This document shows positions 24,182-34,799 of a stretch of 64,000 bases of DNA, piece by piece. A program made the translations under genes and the position numbers. The notes beneath the pieces were generated by a model. The model was not told where the DNA came from. It worked only from the letters and a program-made list of their open reading frames with translations, and did not search any database. How positions within the stretch are numbered: the first letter of the stretch is position 1; each line of letters begins with the position of its first letter. This stretch comes from FEN-1139 sp964396375 (GTDB lineage: Bacteria > Myxococcota_A > Polyangia > Polyangiales > Polyangiaceae). The stretch lies in assembly GCA_964396375.1 (NCBI GenBank), contig CAYNEY010000004.1, positions 62,001 to 126,000 of the forward strand. The letters run 5' to 3'.

Positions 24182-26743
24182 TCAGCTCTCGACACCCATG
24201 AGGGTGATGACGGGGTGGCCCGATTGGGCGGAAGCGTCCAGATCGACGGTGCCGAAGAGGAAGAAATCCAAGTGATCCGAGGGGTCGGAGAGAACCTGCT
24301 CGAAGCGCAGTGCCCGGTCCGACTCTGAGGAGAGCCTGAGCCGCCCCTTGGAGCGGGCCTTCGGATCCACCAGCAGTTCTCCGTGAGAGTCGAAGTAGCC
24401 GCGGAGTTGGTCGCGCAACCACCCCGGGCTCTTCGCAACGCTCGGATCGAGGAGCTGGCTTGCCAGCTCGTAGTCGTGCCGCGCCAGTGCCCGCAGCAGG
24501 GAAAAGAGTGTGTTGTGCACAAGGATGCGGAAGGCTGGCAGATCGCGGGTCACGTCCTCCCGGTCTGCTTCGGGGAGCGTGAGGGATGGGCTCTCGGAGG
24601 AGGCAGGTGTCGGGATGACCTCGGACCGTGCCACCAGTCGCTCCCATTCATCGAGCAGACTGCTGTCGGTGCTGCGCACGATTGCGCCGAGGAAAGCGAT
24701 GATCTCCTCGAGTTCGGGGGTCCGGGCGCGCGCCGGAACCGTGCGGGTGAGGTTTCGAAACACGTCGCAGAGATACCGAAGCAGCAAACCCTCATTGCGT
24801 GCTGCGCCGTATTCGCGAATGAAGTCGTTGAAGGAGTAGAACTCCTCGACCATCTCTCGAGCCAGACCCTTTGGCTTGATGTTGTCTGAGCTGACCCAGG
24901 GATGTCGTCGAGCGAAGTCGTTGAAGGTGTCGTAGATGAAACCTGCGTTTGGCTTCGGATAGGTTAGCTTCTCCAGCTCGGCGATCCGCTCGTCGTACTC
25001 CACTCCAGCGGCCTTCAGCTCAGCCAGCTTCCGTGTCTTCAGGACATCCAACTGCCGCTCAAGAAGCGCGTGCGGATCCTCGGCCACGGCTTCGGTAAGG
25101 CTGAGTACATCCAGTGCATATGTCTCCGAATCCGGGTCGAGGAGTTCTACTGCCTCGACCAGATACAACGAGAGCGCCTGGTGCAAGGAGAAGCTTGACT
25201 GAAGATCCTCTCGGAACGTGACGCCACCGTCCGAAGCAAGCTCGAGGATCCCGGCGTCGACCAGGGAGCGAAACATCGCGCTGGCCGTGCGTCCGAGGGC
25301 ACGGCGGCTGCGGCGTGGCTCGTGGCAGTCGTAGATTAGCCGAGCCAAGCTACGACAACCGCCGTTCGGCCGTGACAGGACGCTCACGATCATCTGATGC
25401 GAAACGGTGAAGGAAGAACGTAGAGGCAAAGGTGGAGCGTCGACCAGGCGTTCGAAGGTGCGAGCATCCCAGTGAACATAGCCGCGCGTTGGTGGCTTCT
25501 TCTTCACGATCCGCTTCTGTTTCACCGGATCCCCACCGGCGCGAGCCAGAAGTCGCGCGTTCTCAACCACGTGTTCGGGCGCCTGTGCCACCACGTGCCC
25601 GCGGGTATCGAAGCCTCGACGCCCGGCGCGGCCTGAGATTTGGTGGAAATCCCTGGCGGCGAGCAAGACCGTGCGTTGGCCGTCGTACTTGCACAGGCGG
25701 GTAAGGACCACGGTGCGGATCGGAATGTTGACGCCGACTCCCAGCGTATCGGTGCCGACCACGACCTTGAGCAGACCCGTCTGTGCCAGCTTTTCGGTCA
25801 GTAGTCGGTACTTCGGCAACATGCCTGCGTGGTGGACACCTATTCCATGGCGGAGGAAGCGCTGAAGATCGCGCCCGAAGGCTGTATCGAAGCGCACCCC
25901 AACCAAGCAACTGGCGATGGCTCGCTTCTGCTCCCGGCTGCAGTAGTCCACACTGAGCAGGTTCTGGGCCTCCTCGACCACGGAGCGCTGGGTGAAGCAC
26001 ACCACGTAAATGGGGGCGAGTTCGCGCTCGACCAAGATCTTCAGGGTCTCGTGGAGTGGGGTTTCGCGATACTCGAAATCGAGTGGAACCGGCCGTTCCT
26101 TCGAGCTTACCACGGTGGTGGTGCGGCCAGTTCTTCGGGTCAAGACGTCGACGAAGGGCTGGGGATCGCCAAAAGTCGCGGACATCAGCAGAAAACGCGC
26201 CCGAGGCAGGGTAAGAAGTGGGATCTGCCAGGCCGTTCCGCGATCGCGATCGGCGTAGTAGTGAAACTCGTCGATCACGATCTCTTCGAAGTCGAGGTCA
26301 GCACCGTACCGGAGCGCCTGGTTGGCCAGGATCTCCGCGGTGGCGCAGACGATGGGAGCGTCTGCGTTGACTGATGCGTCCCCGGTGACCAATCCCACGT
26401 TCTTGGCCCCAAACTCCCGACACAAGGCCAAAAACTTCTCATTGACCAGCGCTTTGACCGGCGCGGTGTAGATGGTGCGACTCTGGCGAGCCAGAGCGAA
26501 GAAATGCAAAGCCGTTGCGACCAGCGTCTTGCCCGAACCGGTTGGAGTGGAGAGGATGACGTTGTTTCCCGCGCAGATCTCGACCAAGGCCCGCTCTTGG
26601 GCCTCGTAGAGTTCGACACCCAGGTGCGTGGTGTAGTCGAGAAAACGATCGAGCACGGCCTCCCCGAGCACATCGCTCCCCCGCGGCGGCAGCGTGTATA
26701 GGAGGTAGCCGAGGGGGGATTCTCCGTCGGGGATCGTCACCAT
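24182..26743 (-). CDS. Ski2/Mtr4-like DEAD/DEAH superfamily-2 helicase with DUF3516-like C-terminus
   Basis: 853 residues from the ATG complementing 26741-26743. Helicase motifs: I STPTGSGKT (near residue 65), II DEFHYY, III MSATFG, V GTDTLGVGVNIP and VI QISGRAGRRGFD. The rest (from about residue 400) is a long helical region which I assign to the DUF3516 type from memory of the architecture seen in actinobacteria and myxobacteria. Ski2-like helicases unwind RNA or DNA 3'-5' and often feed RNA to exonucleases. Motif II is DEFH instead of the more common DEVH/DEAH. It stands alone, divergent from the PLD-like gene with 85 bases between. Confidence 0.85.
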   Translation of the reverse strand: MVTIPDGESPLGYLLYTLPPRGSDVLGEAVLDRFLDYTTHLGVELYEAQERALVEICAGNNVILSTPTGSGKTLVATALHFFALARQSRTIYTAPVKALVNEKFLALCREFGAKNVGLVTGDASVNADAPIVCATAEILANQALRYGADLDFEEIVIDEFHYYADRDRGTAWQIPLLTLPRARFLLMSATFGDPQPFVDVLTRRTGRTTTVVSSKERPVPLDFEYRETPLHETLKILVERELAPIYVVCFTQRSVVEEAQNLLSVDYCSREQKRAIASCLVGVRFDTAFGRDLQRFLRHGIGVHHAGMLPKYRLLTEKLAQTGLLKVVVGTDTLGVGVNIPIRTVVLTRLCKYDGQRTVLLAARDFHQISGRAGRRGFDTRGHVVAQAPEHVVENARLLARAGGDPVKQKRIVKKKPPTRGYVHWDARTFERLVDAPPLPLRSSFTVSHQMIVSVLSRPNGGCRSLARLIYDCHEPRRSRRALGRTASAMFRSLVDAGILELASDGGVTFREDLQSSFSLHQALSLYLVEAVELLDPDSETYALDVLSLTEAVAEDPHALLERQLDVLKTRKLAELKAAGVEYDERIAELEKLTYPKPNAGFIYDTFNDFARRHPWVSSDNIKPKGLAREMVEEFYSFNDFIREYGAARNEGLLLRYLCDVFRNLTRTVPARARTPELEEIIAFLGAIVRSTDSSLLDEWERLVARSEVIPTPASSESPSLTLPEADREDVTRDLPAFRILVHNTLFSLLRALARHDYELASQLLDPSVAKSPGWLRDQLRGYFDSHGELLVDPKARSKGRLRLSSESDRALRFEQVLSDPSDHLDFFLFGTVDLDASAQSGHPVITLMGVES

Positions 26744-26828
26744 CGCTCCGGCACTAGCACCAAACCGGCCCTGACTCGAACTTGACCGAGGGGGTGACCG
26801 GTGCCTCGGCCGCGAGTAGACTCGTCCC

Positions 26829-27437
26829 ATGCCTAGGCGGATTCGGATCACCACCGCGCAGACGAGGCGGGTAGAACTCCGCCTGATCGAGGATGGTGAG
26901 CACACGAGCCAGGTGATCGAGGCCGGGATCCTAGGCGCCAGGAGCCAGGTGTGGATCGCCACCGCCAACCTGAAAGACGTAAGGGTGATGGCGCCGATCG
27001 GTACGCGGGACCGGGCCAGGGGACGTTACGTTTCTCTCTTCGACGAGCTAGTCTCTCTGCGAAGGCGCGGCGTCGAGGTGCGGCTTCTGCATGCTGGAGC
27101 GGCCTCGCGTCCGCTCCAGGTGCGGCTCCGCTCGGCAGCGGAGTCCGCGGTGATGCTGCGTCGGTGTCCGCGGGTCCACCAAAAGGTGGTGGTGGTAGAC
27201 GGTGGTTTCTTGTACTTGGGTTCCGCGAACGTCACCGGGGCAGGGCTGGGCGCGAAGGCGGAGGAGCGTCGAAACTTCGAGCTTGGTATCGTGACTGACG
27301 ACGACGTCCTGCTCGACCGAGTCCAGGCGTCGTTTGACGCGATTTGGACCGGTCAGCACTGCGCGAGCTGTCGTCTGCGCCGGCTCTGCCCAGCGCCGCT
27401 CGATCGTCCGCGGGTTACCAAACCTAGCCGACGGTAA
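26829..27437 (+). CDS. PLD-like protein with single HKD motif and C-terminal cysteine cluster
   Basis: 202 residues. It has one phospholipase D-type catalytic motif: H-x-K followed by D in RVHQKVVVVDGGFLYLGSAN, so a dimer would be needed to complete the active site. The N-terminal half (IEAGILGARSQVWIATANL) fits the PLD fold. Near the C-terminus Cys 178, 181 and 187 form C-x2-C-x5-C, suggesting a metal or Fe-S ligand set. Relatives include nucleases and phospholipases; I cannot tell which. No signal peptide. It is divergent from the helicase gene and its 3' end overlaps leuB by 14 bases in convergent orientation. Confidence 0.75.
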   Translation: MPRRIRITTAQTRRVELRLIEDGEHTSQVIEAGILGARSQVWIATANLKDVRVMAPIGTRDRARGRYVSLFDELVSLRRRGVEVRLLHAGAASRPLQVRLRSAAESAVMLRRCPRVHQKVVVVDGGFLYLGSANVTGAGLGAKAEERRNFELGIVTDDDVLLDRVQASFDAIWTGQHCASCRLRRLCPAPLDRPRVTKPSRR

Positions 27438-28497
27438 GGCGTTCCAGTACGGCGTTTCCCATTTCCGAGGTTGAGACGGGAGACTTCGTGGAAAGGTCAC
27501 CGGTGCGGATCCCGGCGTCGAGTGCCTTTTCGACCGCGCGTTCGATCGCTGCCGCCTCAGTCGAGAGCGCCAGGCTGTGTCGCAAGAGCAACGCCGCGCT
27601 CAGGATGGTTCCGAGCGGATTCGCGATGCCTTTTCCGGCGATGTCCGGCGCCGAACCATGGATGGGCTCATACAAGCCGAGTCGGCTGTCCCCCAAGGAC
27701 GCGCTCGGAAGCAGTCCCAGGCTGCCACCCACCACCGCCGCTTCATCCGAGAGGATGTCGCCAAACATGTTCTCGGTCACGATCACATCAAAACTGGACG
27801 GTGCGAGCACGAGGCGCATCGCGCAGGAGTCGACCAATTGGTGCTCGAGCGTCACGTCAGGATACTCGCGGGCGACCTCCATGGCGATCTGGCGCCAAAG
27901 CCTGGAGGTCGACAGCACGTTGGCCTTGTCCACCGAGGTAACTCGGTGTCGTCTGCTGCGCGCCAGCTCGAATGCTCGGCAAAGAACCCGGCGAATCTCA
28001 GCTTCGGAGTAGATGAGGGTGTCTATGGCGCGTCGTCCGTCCGGTGTCTGCTCCTCCCCCTGAGGGCGGCCAAAGTAGAGTCCACCGGTGAGTTCGCGCA
28101 CCATCAGAAGGTCAGTTCCCGCGGTGCGGTCACTCTTGAGCGGAGAGGCCTCCGCGAGTGAGGCGAACGCTCGCACGGGGCGAAGATTGGCGTAGAGGCC
28201 GAGCCCTTTCCGGATCCGGAATAGTCCGTCCTCGGGGCGGGTCAGGGCTTTCATGTCGTCCCACTTGGGACCACCAACCGCCCCCAGCAGTACGGCGTCC
28301 GAGGCGCGTGCCGTGTTGAGAGCTTCTTCCGTGAAGGGTTCGCCGTGGGCGTCCAAGGAACAGCCGCCTATCAAGCGTGTCTCGAATGAAAAATCATGGG
28401 AGAAGAGTCGCGCGACGGCTTCAAGGATGCGCCGACCTTCGGCGACGATCTCCGGGCCGATTCCATCACCAGGCAGAAGTAAGATACGAGCTTTCAT
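27424..28497 (-). CDS. leuB: 3-isopropylmalate dehydrogenase
   Basis: 357 residues, full length. It oxidises and decarboxylates 3-isopropylmalate with NAD+. Motifs: LLPGDGIGPEIVAEGRR, the substrate arginines around GLGLYANLRPVR, YFGRPQG and DTLIYSEAEIRRV, and the Mg-binding NMFGDILSDEAAVVGGSLG. GSAPDIAGKGIANPLGTIL ends the NAD site. Its start overlaps the cimA stop by 4 bases, the last gene of the ilvB-ilvN-leuA-cimA-leuB operon. The stop lies within the end of the convergent PLD-like gene, leaving no room for a separate terminator. Confidence 0.97.
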   Translation of the reverse strand: MKARILLLPGDGIGPEIVAEGRRILEAVARLFSHDFSFETRLIGGCSLDAHGEPFTEEALNTARASDAVLLGAVGGPKWDDMKALTRPEDGLFRIRKGLGLYANLRPVRAFASLAEASPLKSDRTAGTDLLMVRELTGGLYFGRPQGEEQTPDGRRAIDTLIYSEAEIRRVLCRAFELARSRRHRVTSVDKANVLSTSRLWRQIAMEVAREYPDVTLEHQLVDSCAMRLVLAPSSFDVIVTENMFGDILSDEAAVVGGSLGLLPSASLGDSRLGLYEPIHGSAPDIAGKGIANPLGTILSAALLLRHSLALSTEAAAIERAVEKALDAGIRTGDLSTKSPVSTSEMGNAVLERLTVG

Positions 28498-30170
28498 GTG
28501 GGATCCGTACGGCAGGAGCGCCCGCTCGGTGGCGGAGCGCTGCGGGTAACATGGGGTGAACCATCGAGCGCGTCAGCCGGGCTGACGCCGCACTCGCGAA
28601 GGCCGTACTCGATGCTGTCAACCAGCGCTTCGAGCGAGGCTTCGATGATGTTTGAGGAAGCGCCGACCGTGGTAAATTCCCGAGTTGCAGTGCGGCTATC
28701 GATCAAGACCCGGGTTACAGCTTCGGTCCCTCGGGAACCGTCGAGGATTCGGACCTTGTAGTCCGCCAGCGTGATTTCGGAGATGGCCGGGTAGACCGTG
28801 TGCAGAGCCTTCTTCAGTGCCGCATCCAGCGCTCCCACGGGACCTGAACCCTCGGCGGCTGTGTGCATGATCTGATCGTGAACCTGCACTTTGACGACCG
28901 CCTCGGCGAAGGGCACCGCCCCCTGTCGTTGGCCTACCATGATCTGGTAATCGAGCAGCCGAAACAACGGCTGATAGTCAGCCTGACGACGCAGGAGCAG
29001 GAGCGCCACACTGGCTTCGGCACTTTCGTAGGAGAGGCCGCGGGCCTCCGCTTCCTTGATCGCAAGCAGCGCGTCGCGATCTGTGCCGGCGTCGACCGTG
29101 ACCCCTAGCTCCTCGGCTTTGCTGAGCACGTTACCGCGCCCAGAGAGCTCGCTTATCACCACCCGCATCTTGTTGCCGACTCGGGCTGGATCCACGTGTT
29201 GGTAGCTAGTTTCGGCACGCCGCATGGCAGCGACGTGCACTCCGCCCTTGTGGGCGAATGCGCTGCGTCCAACGTACGCCATATGATGATCGGGAGCGAC
29301 GTTCGCAACCTCGGCTACGAAGTTCGACAAGTGACCGAGCTCCGGCAGCGAGGATTGCGGCACGCATCGGAGATCCATCTTGAACTCGAGGTTGGGGATG
29401 ATGATGCTCAAGTTGGCGTTGCCGCAGCGCTCACCATAGCCGTTGATGGTTCCCTGGACATGGCGTGCCCCAGCCCGTACCGCGGCCAAGGAGTTGGCGA
29501 CGGCGCAGCCGGTGTCGTCGTGGACGTGACACCCCACCGGGTGACCGAGACCATCGACGACCTGTCGCGTTGTCTCCTCAATTCTCCAAGGGATCCCACC
29601 CCCGTTGGTGTCACAGAGTACCACAACTTCCGCACCGCCCCGGACTGCCGCGCGCAAGGTTTCGAGTGCGTAGCTCGGGTCAGCCGTGTAGCCGTCGTAG
29701 AAGTGCTCCGCGTCGTAAAACACGCGCCGACCCTGGCCTACCAAGAACGAGATGGTGTCCTCGATCATGGAAAGGTTGTCGTCCAGCGTGGTGCGGAGCA
29801 CCTCGGTGACGTGCAGGTTCCAGGTCTTACCGAAGACGGTGCACACCGGTGCCCCTGACTCGATCAAGGCGACCGTGCTGGGGTCTTCGGCGGCGGGAAT
29901 CTTGGAGCGGCGAGTCGAGCCGAAGGCAGCGATCAGCGCGTGTTTCCAGGCTAGATCCTTGGCGCGAGCGAAGAACTCCGCGTCCTTCGGACTGGCACCG
30001 GGCCAGCCCCCCTCGATGAAGTCGATGCCGAAGTTGTCGAGCTTACGAGCGATCCGGAGCTTGTCTTGGACAGTCAGCGAGATCCCTTCGCGTTGTGTTC
30101 CGTCGCGGAGCGTCGTGTCGTAGATCCGCACGCGCGAAGAACGCGGGCTCTCGGGAGGATGCTTGCTCAT
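28494..30170 (-). CDS. cimA: (R)-citramalate synthase
   Basis: 558 residues. The start RIYDTTLRDGTQREGISLTVQDK, with Arg-Asp of the active site, and the stretch FGIDFIEGGWPGASPKD are those of the CimA-type subgroup of the LeuA-like aldolase family; classical LeuA has DGEQSPG and EAGFPAAS, as in the neighbour gene. A C-terminal LeuA-dimer regulatory domain is present from about residue 400. The enzyme condenses acetyl-CoA and pyruvate to citramalate, giving 2-oxobutyrate for isoleucine by way of LeuCD and LeuB. It lies 26 bases after leuA and overlaps leuB. Homocitrate synthase activity is unlikely in this setting. Confidence 0.92.
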   Translation of the reverse strand: MSKHPPESPRSSRVRIYDTTLRDGTQREGISLTVQDKLRIARKLDNFGIDFIEGGWPGASPKDAEFFARAKDLAWKHALIAAFGSTRRSKIPAAEDPSTVALIESGAPVCTVFGKTWNLHVTEVLRTTLDDNLSMIEDTISFLVGQGRRVFYDAEHFYDGYTADPSYALETLRAAVRGGAEVVVLCDTNGGGIPWRIEETTRQVVDGLGHPVGCHVHDDTGCAVANSLAAVRAGARHVQGTINGYGERCGNANLSIIIPNLEFKMDLRCVPQSSLPELGHLSNFVAEVANVAPDHHMAYVGRSAFAHKGGVHVAAMRRAETSYQHVDPARVGNKMRVVISELSGRGNVLSKAEELGVTVDAGTDRDALLAIKEAEARGLSYESAEASVALLLLRRQADYQPLFRLLDYQIMVGQRQGAVPFAEAVVKVQVHDQIMHTAAEGSGPVGALDAALKKALHTVYPAISEITLADYKVRILDGSRGTEAVTRVLIDSRTATREFTTVGASSNIIEASLEALVDSIEYGLRECGVSPADALDGSPHVTRSAPPPSGRSCRTDPT

Positions 30171-30196
30171 ACCTCATGGTCCTTCAGATTCGGGGA

Positions 30197-31864
<1,668 letters not shown>

Positions 31865-31895
31865 CGTAGGATCTCCGAGTCCCGGGCCCCGAGGC

Positions 31896-32444
31896 TCATG
31901 CCGCGGTTACCACCGTTTTCCCATCCTGTCCTCGGGCCTCCTCGGCTGCGCTGCCTTCGACGCCGCGCGTCATGGCAACTTGGCCAGTTTGGACCATCTC
32001 CACGATGCCGAAGGGGGCCAGACAGCCGACCATAGCCTCAATCTTCTCGGGTGAGCCCGCGATCTCCACGATCAAGGAATTCGGCCCGATGTCCACCACG
32101 CGGCCCCGGAACACCTCGATCAGTTGGAGCACCTCCTGCCGGCGCTCTGGTGCCAGGGCCACCTTGATGAGGGCGAGATCACGGACCACACAGGGTTTGC
32201 CTGTGATGTCTTCGACCGACAAGACGTTGACCAGCTTGTAGAGATTGGCGCGGATCAGGTGGGCCACGATGTCGTCACCCTCGACCACGAAGGTCATCCG
32301 GGAGACACCCGGCTCATGCGTTCGCCCGACGTTGAGGGAGATGATGTTGTAGCCGCGGCGGCGGAAGAGCGACGCCACACGATTCAGAACGCCTGGTTTG
32401 TCCTCGACGTAGGCCACGAAGGTTCGGAGGTTGCCGTTGCTCAT
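31896..32444 (-). CDS. ilvN: Acetolactate synthase, small (regulatory) subunit
   Basis: 182 residues from the ATG complementing 32442-32444. The N-terminal ACT domain reads LRTFVAYVEDKPGVLNRVASLF and RRGYNIISLNVG, with the valine-binding region; a second ACT-like domain follows from about residue 80. The tail after residue 160 is Ala/Glu-rich and variable. The subunit activates IlvB and makes it sensitive to valine. It starts 50 bases after ilvB. Confidence 0.95.
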   Translation of the reverse strand: MSNGNLRTFVAYVEDKPGVLNRVASLFRRRGYNIISLNVGRTHEPGVSRMTFVVEGDDIVAHLIRANLYKLVNVLSVEDITGKPCVVRDLALIKVALAPERRQEVLQLIEVFRGRVVDIGPNSLIVEIAGSPEKIEAMVGCLAPFGIVEMVQTGQVAMTRGVEGSAAEEARGQDGKTVVTAA

Positions 32445-32494
32445 GTCACAGACCTTTCTAGGAAGAGTATCGATGCACAAGATGGGGGAGAGGC

Positions 32495-34288
32495 TCAGGA
32501 TTGGGGAGGAGTAGGCCGGCGGATCATGTCCGCCAGGTCGGCCCCGCTCGGAACCATCGGATAGACGCTGTCTTCGCCGAGGACGCAGAACTCCACCAAC
32601 GCCGAACCGGGGGCAGAACGCACCTTTTCGACCACGTCTGCGAGTTGCGCGCGCTCGGTCACGCGGTAGCCGGTGAGGCCGTGAGCTTCGGCGATTTTGA
32701 CGAAATCGGGGCTGGTTATCGGGGTGCTGACATAGCGGCGGTCATAGAAGAACTCTTGCCATTGCCGGACCATGCCAAGGTACCCGTTGTTGATGATGGC
32801 GATGTTGACCTTGACTCCTTCCTGAGCAAGCGTCTGGAGTTCGGCTTGGGTCATCTGGAACCCTCCGTCTCCTGCGATCACCCAGACCTCGTCGGTTGGG
32901 CAAGCGAAGCGTGCACCGATGGCTGCAGGGAGCGCGAAGCCCATGGTTCCGAGACCGCCAGAGGTAATGAGTTTCGCCGGGTGGTCGTGCCGATAATACT
33001 GGGCCTCCCACATCTGATGCTGTCCGACGTCGGTGACGACGATCGCACGGCCCTCCGTGATCCGCCAGAGGTCGTGTATCACATGTGCTGCCAGCAACGT
33101 TCCGGTGTCGGGGAGCCTTTGCACGTCGATCACGGCGGTGTCTCCGCGTAGGGCATCGATCTGGGTACGCCACTCGCCACAATCGACCTCTCCCACCTCG
33201 GGGAGAATGCGCCCGAGAACGTCCTTCACGTCTCCGATCAGGGCCAGGTCGACCATCACGTTCTTGTTCACTTCGGCAGGGTCGAGTTCCACGTGAATCT
33301 TCTTCGCCAGCGGCGCGTAGGTCGCGAGGTTGCCGGTCACGCGGTCGTCGAAGCGCATCCCAAGCGCGATGATCAGATCACTCTGCTGGATCGCTTTGTT
33401 GACCCAGGCCTCCCCATGCATCCCCATCATGCCGAGGGCCAGGGGATGACTTGCCGGAAAGCCACCCAGGCCGAGCAGGGTACTCGCCACCGGGATCTTG
33501 GTCTTCTTCACGAACTCGAGGAGGAGCCCGGAGGCACCTGCACGCACCACACCGTGCCCGGCGAAGATGATCGGTCGCTTGGCGTTCTTCAACATCTCGA
33601 CGGCGCGGCGCAGGTCCTGATCGAGGACCGCCTTCTTTTCCCGACAACCCGGCAGCACCACTGGCGTCGGATCCCACACGAAGTTGGCCCGCTTCTGCAG
33701 GGCATCTTTGGTGATGTCGACCACCACGGGACCAGGTCGACCCGAGCGGGCGATGTGAAAAGCCTGCTTGATCGCGACCATGATGTCTTCGGGGCGGGTG
33801 ACGAGGAGATTATGCTTGGTGATGGGCAACGTCACCCCTGTGATGTCAACCTCCTGAAAGCCATCGGAGCCGAGCAACGGCGAGGCAACCTGGCCCGTGA
33901 TGAACACGACTGGGATCGAGTCGAGCATGGCGTTCGCGATCCCGGTGGTAAGATTGGTGGCTCCCGGGCCCGAGGTCGCGACGGCCACACCGACGCGGCC
34001 GGAAGCGCGGGCGTAGCCGTCGGCCATGTGGGCTGCCCCCTGCTCGTGCCGCACCAGCACATGGTGAAGGGCAGGGTACTTCGGCAGGGCGTCGTAGGCG
34101 GGCATGATAGCGCCGCCCGGATAGCCGAACAGTACCTCCACGCCCTCAGCGATGACACTCTCCCAAAGGATCTCCGACCCGGTCAGGAGGGGAGCGGCCG
34201 AGGAATCGACTCCCCTGGGTGGGTTGGGGTTCGCGGTTAGGGAATCAGGTTGGTGAGCTGGGTTCGATAGGAATGAAGTCACGGTCAT
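32495..34288 (-). CDS. ilvB: Acetolactate synthase, large (catalytic) subunit
   Basis: 597 residues, a standard length. ThDP-dependent: the catalytic Glu lies in LVRHEQGAAHMADGYAR, and the ThDP/Mg motif is VIAGDGGFQMTQAELQTL to NNGYLGMVRQWQ. FGYPGGAIMPAYD and GFQEVDITGVTLPITKHN are characteristic of the biosynthetic enzyme. It joins two pyruvates, or pyruvate and 2-oxobutyrate, for valine/leucine and isoleucine. The start is supported by CTGGAG a few bases upstream. Transcription is expected to pass through the attenuator located at 34336-34365 before reaching it. Confidence 0.97.
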   Translation of the reverse strand: MTVTSFLSNPAHQPDSLTANPNPPRGVDSSAAPLLTGSEILWESVIAEGVEVLFGYPGGAIMPAYDALPKYPALHHVLVRHEQGAAHMADGYARASGRVGVAVATSGPGATNLTTGIANAMLDSIPVVFITGQVASPLLGSDGFQEVDITGVTLPITKHNLLVTRPEDIMVAIKQAFHIARSGRPGPVVVDITKDALQKRANFVWDPTPVVLPGCREKKAVLDQDLRRAVEMLKNAKRPIIFAGHGVVRAGASGLLLEFVKKTKIPVASTLLGLGGFPASHPLALGMMGMHGEAWVNKAIQQSDLIIALGMRFDDRVTGNLATYAPLAKKIHVELDPAEVNKNVMVDLALIGDVKDVLGRILPEVGEVDCGEWRTQIDALRGDTAVIDVQRLPDTGTLLAAHVIHDLWRITEGRAIVVTDVGQHQMWEAQYYRHDHPAKLITSGGLGTMGFALPAAIGARFACPTDEVWVIAGDGGFQMTQAELQTLAQEGVKVNIAIINNGYLGMVRQWQEFFYDRRYVSTPITSPDFVKIAEAHGLTGYRVTERAQLADVVEKVRSAPGSALVEFCVLGEDSVYPMVPSGADLADMIRRPTPPQS

Positions 34289-34335
34289 TGTCTCCAGGAA
34301 CTCTTGACGATCAGCAGAACGTTTGCTCCAAAATC

Positions 34336-34365
34336 AAAAACCCCCGCACCTTTGAGGAGCGGGGG
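34336..34365 (-). terminator. Attenuator: intrinsic terminator in the ilvB leader
   Basis: On the minus strand CCCCCGC pairs with GCGGGGG, with an inner CCT/AGG extension, followed at once by TTTTT. It lies 47 bases upstream of ilvB, inside the transcribed leader, so it must be conditional. The 5' arm CGCTCCTC (34361-34354) is exactly complementary to GAGGAGCG at 34410-34403, giving a competing antiterminator. Confidence 0.88.
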
Positions 34366-34388
34366 CCATGAACAGCGCTGAGAAAGGG

Positions 34389-34520
34389 TCAGGCGGCCGC
34401 CGCGCTCCTCCTGGATACGCGTACCACGAGTCCCGAAATCAGTCCCAAAGCCGCACGAAGCGACCGCAAGCTGCGGCAGCCAGTGCAGGGGCGAGGGAAG
34501 GGGGGAAACTCGAGCTTCAC
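34389..34520 (-). CDS. ilv operon leader peptide
   Basis: An open frame of 43 codons from GTG at 34520 (an internal TTG at codon 18 would give 26 codons), with no clear ribosome binding site for either. The control run is L-G-L-I-S-G-L-V-V-R-V, that is seven Leu, Ile or Val codons in eleven, ending eight codons before the TGA, which lies 24 bases upstream of the terminator hairpin. It is the classical design of ilv leader peptides: when charged tRNA is scarce the ribosome stalls on this run, frees the GAGGAGCG segment to pair with the terminator's 5' arm, and lets polymerase continue into ilvB. The peptide itself has no expected function. Confidence 0.78.
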   Translation of the reverse strand: MKLEFPPFPRPCTGCRSLRSLRAALGLISGLVVRVSRRSAAAA

Positions 34521-34529
34521 GGTCAACCT

Positions 34530-34557
34530 AGTCTATGTGCGGCGGTGGAGCGGTCAA
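34530..34557 (-). promoter_or_regulatory. Predicted promoter of the ilvB-ilvN-leuA-cimA-leuB operon
   Basis: TTGACC (-35, five of six consensus bases) and TAGACT (-10, four of six) separated by 16 bases, directly upstream of the leader peptide. The start of transcription would be about 34523, so a GTG-initiated leader peptide would be nearly leaderless. Confidence 0.55.
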
Positions 34558-34799
34558 GTGGCAAATCGACCATCTGCGGAAGAAAGGCCATCTCGAGAGG
34601 CTCTTCTTCCAACAACCTCCGGAAACCAATTGACATTCTTACTGACCGACCCTACCCCTGGCCACTCTGAGAGCCCCAGTGTGGCTCGCGGGTGGGAGAG
34701 GCGTTCGTCGCTTCCTCCCTTCCCACGCGGGCAATCCGGGAGATAATCCCCCTCGAGAACCCGCCGTCATCCGTTCCGCTTGATCGGAGCAAACCCTGC
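34558..34799. other. Intergenic region between ilv promoter and DHH gene
   Basis: About 240 bases without a gene. It holds a hairpin of GGAAGAA (34578-34584) and TTCTTCC (34604-34610), and a TTGACA at 34630-34635 on the plus strand that may be the -35 box of the DHH gene, although the matching -10 (TACCCC) is poor. Otherwise I see nothing in it. Confidence 0.4.
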
